From assembly GCA_003117195.1 (NCBI GenBank), contig BDSI01000029.1, forward strand, positions 1,092,196 to 1,156,195: 64,000 nucleotides of DNA, written 5' to 3'. Under the pieces are notes generated by a model. It saw only the letters and a list, made by a program, of their open reading frames with translations, searched no databases and had not been told where the DNA came from. This DNA is from Eudorina sp. 2006-703-Eu-15. Its lineage: Eukaryota > Chlorophyta > Chlorophyceae > Chlamydomonadales > Volvocaceae. Made by a program: the position numbers and the translations under genes. Positions 11,200 through 20,154 of the stretch are shown one piece after another (the stretch's first letter is position 1; every line of letters starts with the position of its first letter).

Positions 11200-12200
11200 C
11201 AGTCATCCCCCGACCCGTCCAAAGCATCTGGGGAATGTATTTAGGTGTCACACACACGGGGCACGGGTGTTTAGGCCTGCGGAGTCGGGTTGGTGGTTGT
11301 GGCGGGGATCTGACATGGTTAATGCTCGGGACAACGGATGTACGATGACCCGCGAATTGCGTATCGCACGAGAAGCGTGCCCCATTCTCCTCTCACCGAA
11401 TTGAGAAAATACAATGTTCGCCGCTCGAGGCCCGTAGAGACAACAAGGGACACGACCAAACTGCACCTTAGGGCGCCAAGTGGGCAAGGACTGGAGCCAG
11501 CTGGAGAAATGGAGGTCGAGGTAAGCACTAATTATGTTGTCTTTCTCTGATTAGTGTTGTGTTTTGGCCGCTGGAGCGGTGTGGTGGGGCAGGGAAGGTA
11601 GACCAAACGACATGGTGGACTGCTAGCGGAAGCTGCAGACATCAAGCGGTATTGCATCTTCGCGACTAGGCATAGAAAGAATACAGAAGAGCCTGCAAAC
11701 GGGCGGCATAGGCAGAACGGGACCATAATCCGTCATTTGCGCGCCATGTTGACTTGGGTCGCCGGCTCGAGCCCACTCCCCACCCCCTTGCAACGAAACA
11801 ATTTGAGATGTGGTTGTCAACCAGGAACCCTCAAGCAGGCATCGTGTCCCCAGGATGGAGCACCGTGTCAACCCGCCAGCGATCGAGCTAACACGCCGTC
11901 CCGACACCCATTCCCGTAGAGACCGACCGAGGCCGCCGCCGGATCGGACACCGCGGTAGCCGAACAGTTAACCGACGCCGGCGCCGAAGGGGCCCGCGCA
12001 GGCGGAGATGCGGTGAGTCCATAGGCGAGGCCGAATCGAACCACCCCGAACGGACCCTAAGCCTTTCAGGACGAGCAGGCTCACTGCGGGCAGCCCCCGA
12101 GTGAGGCACAGGACCGACGGGCCGACCCCACAGCGGACGCAAGCGTTCCCCCCTTTTAGCGCCCGGCGAGACGGGGCCTAGGGGAAGGGGCACCGGGCAG
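11200..12200. other. Non-coding stretch left of the DIRS-like element
   Basis: No exon or ORF that I trust was found. The left boundary of the DIRS-like element probably falls in the second half of this stretch, where GC content and hairpin density rise from about 11900. No terminal repeat could be matched by eye to the right end. Confidence 0.3.
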
Positions 12201-12219
12201 AACCCGACTTGCACATCGC

Positions 12220-12490
12220 CACCTGACGAACTCAGGCACGCAGCGAGCATATAATACCGAAGCCGGGTCGGCGTGAACCGCCACCCGAGCTGCGCTCCCC
12301 TCCCTACTGACCCGACAAACTCGGGGGCCGGGATTCGACGCGGAAAAACGAATACCGGGCAGTACCCGATCAGTTGCACCACCGCCTGACGAACTCAGGC
12401 AGACGGGCAAGCCATGCGATTACAGGCCGGACTGGCGTGAACCGCCATCGGCCCCGATCTCCCCCCCCCCGACGAACTCGGGACGGGGGG
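12220..12490 (+). repeat. Duplicated hairpin-rich leader of the DIRS-like element
   Basis: Two diverged copies of a unit of about 163 bp. Each has a CCTGACGAACTCAGG hairpin (about 12223 and 12386), a GGCGTGAACCGCC hairpin (about 12270 and 12434), and a CCCGACAAACTCGGG or CCCGACGAACTCGGG hairpin (about 12310 and 12467). The stems CCTGA/TCAGG and CCCGA/TCGGG differ by a matched T-A to C-G change. The loop is CRAAC in all four. The position, just before the Gag-like ORF, suggests an element leader or internal control region. Confidence 0.65.
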
Positions 12491-12918
12491 CCCGCGCAAA
12501 TCTGGAAAATTGGAACGCAACTGACTCAACCCCGCTCGGGCGGGACCTGCTATCACAGGGTGCCGATAGCGGAGGGGGACGACTCCTCCGCAGCGGTCGC
12601 ACTACGAAGGCGGTGCCCGGCAAGTCAACCAGATGGCAACAGAACCCGCCTACGAAGCGGCGTGCGGTGGGAGAATCCGGCACCTCAGCGGCGGGTGCGA
12701 CCACAGCTGCACCCCAAGGCGCGCCGGCCACCACCGCAGCCGCAACGAGCGATGGGGCCGGCGCAGTGAGGGTTGCCGGAGATGGAACGAGGCTCGAGGG
12801 TACCGTGGCGAGTGAAGCTCGAGCCACGGCTGCCACGGCTGCCGTACGCGAGGTGGAGGATGCGCTGCCGCGGGGCGAGACCGGAGCCCATCCGGACGCA
12901 GGCCCCGAAGGTGTACGG

Positions 12919-14409
12919 ATGGGGCATAACGGGGCGCCCGCAGGCGCCCACAACGGAAGCGGGAGCCGCGGCACGGCCAAACTCCGGATCGACTACAGGC
13001 GGCCCCACCGGCTGCCAACCACCGGACGCATTCGCCCCAAGACCGTGGGACTGGGCAGTGCGTCACCGCTGGTGACCCGCTCGGTTCAGATTGTGGCGTC
13101 CCCGAGGTTCCGGTCCCCGGCACGGCTCAGGAGGCGTTTGGACACTCCCGGCCGGGCAGCAGGCCAGACGGCACAGCAACAGGCGGGCGCCGCGGTGGGC
13201 GCCGGGGCCATGGGGCCGACGGGACCCACAGCCGCCCAACTAAATCTCTGCGGGGCCTTCGCGGCAGCAGCGCTGGGAGCACCAGGACTGGCATGGCACC
13301 CAGGCCAGGGCGGCGGAATGGAAGCTCTGGGGCCCACGGGCGGCGGTGCTGGGTACGGCAACGCGGCTGTACATCCCCTCACCGCCGTCGCGAAGTGGGG
13401 GCTATACCAGCACCTCCTCCAGCAAGGGTGGCCTGGCCCGCTAGCCGCCCAGGCCGCAGGCATGTTCGGAGACGTTAGCTCCACGAGCTTCCCCATGGCA
13501 GGCCTGGGGGGTGCCGCACCCTCAGCAACAGCACCCACCCCTTTTGGCGGCCAACTGCCAGCGGCGGCCCAGGCGACCTGGTTCAGCGGTGGCCCACTGC
13601 CAGCAGCACCCCCGTTGGGCGCTACACACGGCCCGGCGATGGCCGGCTGGCCCGGTGGGGCGACCGCGGCAGCGGCGGCTGCGGCGGCCGCGGGGCTAGC
13701 CCAGGTGCCCCCAATGTTCCCGGGCCAGCCAGGGTGTGGGCCCCAAGCCGGATACCAACCCGTGTCGATGGCGCAACCTGCGACCGGGCCAGTCTACCCG
13801 CCGGGCAGCCACCGGCCGCTGATTGACGCAGTGGTGGTGCCAGAGCGGCAGTACGACGCCGACGGCCAGCCTACCTACAAACTACAGTACATGCCGCCGC
13901 TCCGGGACCTCAACGTGCCGGAGAAGGCGCTGGGCGGCCGCCCCGGCGACTTGGCCAAGCAGGCGGTGGGGCTGGCGGTCCAGGCAAATCGGACGCAGAT
14001 GCTGAACATCCAGCCCAAGACGGAGGGCCGGACGCTGACGCCCCTGATAGCCGACGCGGTGCGGCTCACCCTGGGCTTCAACACGACAGTCCCCGCCGTC
14101 AGCAAGACGGCGACGGCCATCCTCAAGGGGGTGGCGAAATCGCTCATCGACCGCCTCAAGGAGGCGCTGGAGGGACCGCTGGGTGAGAGGTTCGTGCTGC
14201 AGCTGAAAGCGGCCCTGAACGCTCGACTGGAAGAGGAGCTGCGCGAGATAGTGGAGTACGCCGTCGAGCTGGACGCGAGGATCCTCACGTCCAGCAACAA
14301 GATCGCCTCCTTCTTGGGGGGGCTGAGCCTCCCCCGCCTGGCCCAGGAGCAGCTTACCTCGAAGCGCGGTGACCTGAGCGAGGCAGCCCGCGCCTGGCTG
14401 GCAGCTTAG
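12919..14409 (+). CDS. Gag-like protein of DIRS-like element
   Basis: The open frame runs from 12613, but the first ATG is at 12919, giving about 496 residues to a TAG at 14407-14409. The N-terminal half is rich in Ala, Gly and Pro (for example QQQAGAAVGAGAMGPTGPT). The last 130 residues are well ordered and charged: a helical stretch ILKGVAKSLIDRLKEALEG, then LEEELREIVEYAVELDARIL, then SFLGGLSLPRLAQEQL. Such a pattern suits a capsid-type or oligomerising structural protein. The identification rests mainly on position upstream of pol. The frame continues past the TAG without change into the next ORF. Confidence 0.55.
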   Translation: MGHNGAPAGAHNGSGSRGTAKLRIDYRRPHRLPTTGRIRPKTVGLGSASPLVTRSVQIVASPRFRSPARLRRRLDTPGRAAGQTAQQQAGAAVGAGAMGPTGPTAAQLNLCGAFAAAALGAPGLAWHPGQGGGMEALGPTGGGAGYGNAAVHPLTAVAKWGLYQHLLQQGWPGPLAAQAAGMFGDVSSTSFPMAGLGGAAPSATAPTPFGGQLPAAAQATWFSGGPLPAAPPLGATHGPAMAGWPGGATAAAAAAAAAGLAQVPPMFPGQPGCGPQAGYQPVSMAQPATGPVYPPGSHRPLIDAVVVPERQYDADGQPTYKLQYMPPLRDLNVPEKALGGRPGDLAKQAVGLAVQANRTQMLNIQPKTEGRTLTPLIADAVRLTLGFNTTVPAVSKTATAILKGVAKSLIDRLKEALEGPLGERFVLQLKAALNARLEEELREIVEYAVELDARILTSSNKIASFLGGLSLPRLAQEQLTSKRGDLSEAARAWLAA

Positions 14410-14448
14410 CGGGCGGAGCTAAGTGAGGGGAGAATCTGCGAGGCCAGG

Positions 14449-17400
14449 ATGACGGAGGAGATGTGGCAGGAGGGTTTCGGACCCCAGCTGGGCTGCCTGC
14501 TGCGACTGTGCAACTGCATGGATGAGACTGCGAGGCAACTGCGCTCCACAGTCGCGGCCAAGGAGTACCGAGCCCACCGGCGTGCGGGGAGCGGTACAGG
14601 CGGCGGTGAGGGCAGCCGCGGCGGCGAAGCCTCAGGTTCTCGGGGCGCCGGCGCTGGAGCGAACGGGCACGCTGGCGCGGCACCTTACGGCGCGGGCGGG
14701 AGCAGTGGCGGTGGCGGTACCAGGGGCGGCGGGGGTGGTGTCACGGCCCCGCGAGACCACAACAAACCGGCCGCCTGGCAACCAGCCCTCACCGCGGTAC
14801 ACAACGAACTGGAGCGACGACACCTGGCGCGGGACTTATGCCCGGACCACAACAAGATGTTCCGGGTCGCCAAGGCCCTGAAACCGCCCTCGTGCGTCAA
14901 CGCGTCGTTGCTGGGCCGGGAGTGCCCCCATGGAGGAAGGCCCAGGTGCCACAACGAGCACGAGGACGCGAAGCAGGTGGCGGGGCGGATCGTCGCCGCC
15001 CTGGCGGCGGGGGTGGACGCGGAACAGATGACATCGACCCCAGAACAGACGCTAGGACGGCAAGAACCGGGGCAGGACGCATGGCCGGGCCCCGTGGCCG
15101 AGGAGGGCGAAGAAGGGGGGCCGGTGCTAGAAGAGGAAATGACGGACGATTGGGGCGGGGCCCGCCTGGACGAAGAAGGGGATGACACGTGGTGCGACCC
15201 AGCGGAAGATGCTCTCCTGCCGCTGTCGGTGCAGCCTGTAGCCCTCGCACCCACACCAACGGCATTCCCCAGCCTCCCGCCTCCACCACCCCTGGACCGG
15301 GCCGCCTCGATCCGACAGCTAGAGGCAGCCTGGCAGGGCCTCATCGCCGCCACCCAGCCAGGAACCACCCAGACGGCCCCGTTACCAGCCGAAGAGTTCG
15401 AGCGGGAGATGCACAAGGTGGCGCGGCCGCCGTCCACTTTCCAACCGGGGCTACTGCGGGCTAACCTAGCTGCGTGGCGGCGTTACTTCCAGCTCCACAA
15501 CGGCGGCCGGCCGCTGACGCGTAACCAGAAGCTGCTGCTGTCCATGTTCGAGGAAGGCGTACGTTTCCTGTGGGAGGGGCGCCAGGGCCCGACGTGCCGC
15601 TCCCGCCCCTGCGCCGGAAGAAACGCGGGATTGTACGGCAGATGGTCAGTCAGGCGGTAGCCCGAGGCGAGGACCCCGAAGCATACCTCACGGGCCAGAC
15701 ACCCCACGCGATCCAGTTCCCCAACCACCGCAGCACCAGCACCCACGCCGACTTCGTCACAGCTGAGCTCCAGAAGTGCCTGCACACGGGCGCGATCAGG
15801 GAGTGGCCAGCCGAGTGGGGTCGGCCAACGGTCATCAACGGCTTGCGCGTGGTGGAGGGCAAGAAGCTGCGCCTGTGCATGAACCCCATGTACCCGAACC
15901 TGTTCATGGAGATCCCGCCGCTGAAGTACGAGTCCCTGGCCGACCTGCCCGGCTTCCTACACAAGGGCGATCTCATGTTCACCACCGACGACAAGAGCGG
16001 GTACTGGAACCTGCTGCTTCACCCGGAGATGTACCGCTACGCCGCGTTCGAATGGCAGGGCAGAATGCATTGCTGGCTGGTGATGGCGTTCGGCTTCGCA
16101 CCCGCATGCTGGGTCTACAGCATGCTGAAACAGGAGCTGTTCCGGCCGTTGCGAGAGAGGGGCGTCAACCTGGCATTCCTGATTGACTACTGTGCGGTGG
16201 CGGCACGGACCATGGGGGCGGCCCAACACCTGTGCAGGGGGGTGGTCGGCCTGCTCCCCGCCTTGGGCTTCACCCTGAGCTTGGAAAAGTGCCAGCTGCG
16301 CCCGTCGCACTGAGTCCGCTTCCTGGGCTTCATTGTGGACACTGCACAGGAGGCATTCGAGGTGCCGGAGGACAAGGTACGGCAACTGGAGGACGAGGTG
16401 GCGGGCCTGGAGGCGGCGGGGCTGACCACGATTACGCCCCGTACGGTGGCGCGCTTGGTGGGGCGCATCATGTCCATGAGCCTGGCGGTGGCCACAGCCC
16501 CCCTCCACGCGCGTGTGGTCTGGCAAGCGGCAGCTGGGACATTGGACTGGGACGAGGCGGTCGGCGACCCGACAACCTTCCTGTCACGGGCGCGGCTGTT
16601 CGTGGACCTGCTCCACCGCAAGAACGGAAAGACGTGGTGGCGGTGCGGGGCGGCACTGGTGCTACGAGTGGCGGGCGATGCGTCAGAGCGGGCTTACACC
16701 GCGTTACTACCGGACAGGCAGCTGGGGGCCGGGGAGGTGAGCGAGATGAGGGTCCTGTTCACCCCCGCGGAGACGGGGCGCATGGCTTGTGGGGACATGT
16801 CCAGCACGGAGCGGGAGCTGCTGACAGTGGCACTGGCCGTGAACTGGCTGCAGGACATGGGACCGCATCTGCTCGTTGGGCGCATGCTGCAGTACCAGAC
16901 AGACAGCCAAGCAGCGGCGTTTTGCGTGCTGGGCATGAAAGGCAAGGGCATGTGCCTACAGCGCGTGGACGAGCTCTACAGGCTCTGTGCGGAGCTGGAC
17001 CTGGAGGTCCAGTTGGTCTGGTAACCCCGCACGGAACAGCTGCAGCGCGAGGCGGACGCGCTATCCAAGTACGAGGACGGCTCGCAGTGGTGCCTGGACG
17101 ACACCGTTTTCTTCCGCCTGTGGGGGGAAGCATGCCTGCAAGGCATGTTCACAGACGAGTTTTCCACAAAGCTGCCGGGCCGCTTCTTCTCGCGCCACTG
17201 GAGCCGGGGCACCTTGGCTGTGGACGCATTCTCAAAAGATTGGGGCGAGTGGGGCCGCCGGGGCGTGCTCTACATCAACCCGCCATTCGACCAAATGGGC
17301 AAGGTAGTGCGCAAGATAGCAGACGACCGGCCGGACTGTGTCCTTATCGCACCGGTGTGGCCGCGGTGGTGGCGGGCGACGCTCGGCACCTTGCCGGTTA

Positions 17401-17525
17401 AGGCACGGAAGCGACTGCCACACATACCCACACTGTTCAGGCCGGGGCCCCAGGTACCCGGCAACGAGGCGCGGAATCCCAAGGCCCCGCGCTATGCGGT
17501 GGAGGCGGTGTACATCGTGTGGTGA
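14449..17525 (+). pseudogene. Pol of DIRS-like element (zinc finger, RT, RNase H, methyltransferase), broken
   Basis: Start to about 15600 (frame 1): Gly-rich region, then a C-x9-C-x7-C-x3-H zinc-binding-like motif near 14890-14965, and an acidic linker. The frame must then change in 15570-15660 to enter the RT. RT signatures: TTDDKSGYWNLLLHPEM, FEWQGRMHCWLVMAFGFAPA, and NLAFLIDYCAVAA where YxDD is expected; the second Asp is Tyr. A TGA at 16311-16313 interrupts before VRFLGFIVDT. RNase H follows, with TDSQAAAF and, after a TAA at 17022-17024, EADALSK. The C-terminal part, VDAFSKDWGEW, INPPFDQMG and LIAPVWPRWWRATL, matches the adenine methyltransferase-like domain of DIRS elements (NPPF in place of DPPY). 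The stop is a TGA at 17523-17525. Two nonsense codons, one frame change and the altered catalytic Asp make activity unlikely. Confidence 0.8.
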
Positions 17526-17753
17526 GGCAGAGCAAGGAGGGGTCGGGGAAGGAGAGAGGCGTCCGGCTGGGAAGCCATTGCGCAACCCCGGGGCAGGCCC
17601 ACAAACATCGACGGCCGCACCGGCACACAATGCGCTGGTAAGACAGCGTACGACGGCGGCGCGGAGGTACGGCAGACGTACATGGCGCCGCGAAGACTAA
17701 AATCCCTGGTGGTACACTCAGATATCAAGCCGGAAGCGGTGCGAGCTGTACGC

Positions 17754-17755
<2 letters not shown>

Positions 17756-17809
<54 letters not shown>
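17756..17809. repeat. (TG)27 microsatellite
   Basis: Long uninterrupted TG tract. On its right it touches TTATCAAGAAGAAAAGCTGA, the end of a second-family element. Confidence 0.95.
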
Positions 17810-17812
<3 letters not shown>

Positions 17813-18442
17813 CAAGAAGAAAAGCTGAGCCGCGAATAAGCAGACCCGTGTCCAGCAATGCAACCGACGACTGAGACCGAGACCAGAGTTACCAATATGC
17901 CAGGGCGAAATATGTCGTCCATAAGGAGTCCCAAGGTGGTGTAGGCCGTGATGCTGCAGCGCCCCGTATCGTTGTCGAGCGCCGGTGGGCGCCGGGACGC
18001 CAGCAGAAGCAGCGGCTATGACGTCGTAGGCTAATGCAGATGAAAACTCTACTAAGCTACCTACTGATCCTAAGGTGCAGCAAAAGCAAGGGCGTATGCG
18101 TCAACAGCGCGTGCAATGCCGACAGCAAGCAAGTGCCCGGCACAACCGTCCCAGCCCGTGCAGAAGGAAAAGATACTGACCTGAATGCAGAATCGGGAGC
18201 ACCAAGCGAAGCAGCACCGTCAGTGGTTAGCGAAGCGAAGTCGGAGGACATGCAAGGCGGATGGCAAGACAGGGACACACGTGAGCGCGACGGTCCTAAA
18301 AGTTGTTAGTAAGAAGGAAAAAACGAGCAAAGCAAATGGAATGCAAAGATGCGGGTGCCGAATTTGCAGTGATGTGCCGGGTACGAACGCGGTCAACGGC
18401 CGTCACAGCGCAGGGGCAAAGAACTAATAGCAGATGCTGCGG

Positions 18443-18444
<2 letters not shown>
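17810..18444 (-). mobile_element. Second-family (CA)n-anchored element, about 635 bp
   Basis: A unique segment lying exactly between two long TG tracts. Read on the minus strand it ends CGCGGCTCAGCTTTTCTTCT, TGATAA, then (CA)n. The same terminal pattern (CGCGGCTCAG, T-rich, then CA) occurs in short form at 2171-2193, about 5700-5720, about 21545-21565 (inverted, by CG-rich TG repeats) and at the left edge near 10-30. No ORF with recognisable features was found. The 5' end at 18444 is taken as truncated only because it abuts (TG)n. Confidence 0.5.

Positions 18445-18524
<80 letters not shown>
18445..18524. repeat. (TG)40 microsatellite
   Basis: Uninterrupted TG tract between the second-family element and a 68-bp family-1 fragment. 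Confidence 0.95.
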
Positions 18525-19122
<598 letters not shown>

Positions 19123-19126
19123 GATG

Positions 19127-19127
<1 letters not shown>

Positions 19128-19211
<84 letters not shown>

Positions 19212-19223
19212 TGTGTGTGTGTG
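19128..19223. repeat. (TG)n microsatellite, about 48 units
   Basis: TG tract with a single TTT interruption near 19209, adjoining the truncated 5' end of copy C. Confidence 0.95.
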
Positions 19224-20154
19224 CAGGGAGTGTAGGTGCGTATGGGGCGTGGGACGTAGGCCTGGTCTAAGAGACGTGGGTCTGGATTGGGAGGTGCATT
19301 TCCCTGAATGAACATTGGGGAAGGGCAAAAGGCTGGACACGGAATCTCCTCATTAAGTTAGTCCGGTACGGAGCAACGAGCATTTACGTTCAAGCAGCCA
19401 AGTGCGTCTACTGGAGTAGTAGCCCCAACTTGTACCGCTAAGATGCGCACATAGTGGTTTTTACGATGTTACTGATGTCCTGTGGGAAGGATTGGAACAC
19501 GGAATGGCAACGCTTATAAACAAGAACCGCTGAAATATGCCAAACGTACGATTTGAATACCGGTATAGGGGTAACATTTTGTTGCAAGGGTTGCAGTATA
19601 AGCCAGACCATTACCTACGACAGACATCGTGCTATAAATTAACAATTACCGGGGGCCCAAGGGTCATTGCACCGTGAACGACCGTTGTACAATGACCCTG
19701 TGCGACCGAACCACCGAAACGCACACCAGTAATTATCACCATATGCATGCGTTATCCATTTATCCAAGCCGTTCTGTCTATACCACCTAAGCGAGCCGCC
19801 AAGCCGCCCGCTTAGGCCAAGGCTTAGGTGGTACACGTTGGACTCCCCAGGCACCCACGGTGCCTTGGCGATTTCCATCCTGCCCCGCAACCACATATGG
19901 TGAAGTTCTACCCATCATAGGTATTCCCACCGGGTGCCCATCCGCAAATTGACTCTCCTCCAGGTGTACGAACGCACTTAATAGCTCTAACCGTGAGCCA
20001 CGACCGTGAGCTATAACATTGTCATGACTCTACTAATCAAACGCAACCCCCGATAGCACCATACTTGTTCAGGCACTCCCTTTGCACAAGAAGACATAAG
20101 GCATTATCCTACCAACCCCATTGACTTAAGGATAAGTATTGATTGCTTCCGGCT
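19224..20154. other. Upstream region of the F-box/LRR gene with inverted repeats
   Basis: About 930 bp of lower GC content with no trustworthy ORF. It contains nested inverted repeats at about 19650-19840 (separate entry) and probably the promoter and 5' UTR of the plus-strand gene that starts at 20155. No core promoter element could be fixed. Confidence 0.4.
19650..19840. repeat. Two nested inverted repeats (hairpin-forming)
   Basis: GGGTCATTG at about 19659 pairs with CAATGACCC at about 19691. TACCACCTAAGC at about 19780 pairs with GCTTAGGTGGTA at about 19825, enclosing another pair, CCTAAGCG/CGCTTAGG. Arms of 9 and 12 bp are perfect. They could be transcribed hairpins, a small palindromic element or a regulatory structure; the sequence does not decide. 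Confidence 0.6.

Larger units (their letters stand above)
12200..17525 (+). mobile_element. DIRS-like retrotransposon, decayed
   Basis: Order: hairpin-rich leader, Gag-like ORF, zinc-finger-like region, reverse transcriptase, RNase H, adenine methyltransferase-like domain. RT fused to RNase H and followed by a DNA adenine methyltransferase-like domain is typical of DIRS and PAT elements, which integrate with a tyrosine recombinase rather than a DDE integrase. No tyrosine recombinase is seen before the (TG)n at 17756, so the element is truncated, the gene was lost, or it belongs to an arrangement I cannot place. Outer limits are uncertain. Inactivating changes are listed under the pol entry. 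Confidence 0.75.

Noticed and set aside
12223..12400. Hammerhead ribozyme (CTGACGA resembles the CUGANGA core)
   Set aside because: The motif is itself consumed in the CCTGA/TCAGG stem, and no GAAA strand or cleavage triplet is placed to complete a three-way core.
19639..19896. 85-residue minus-strand ORF
   Set aside because: It coincides with the nested inverted repeats. Its Trp/Arg/Gly-rich product has no domain, and no splice or start context supports it.
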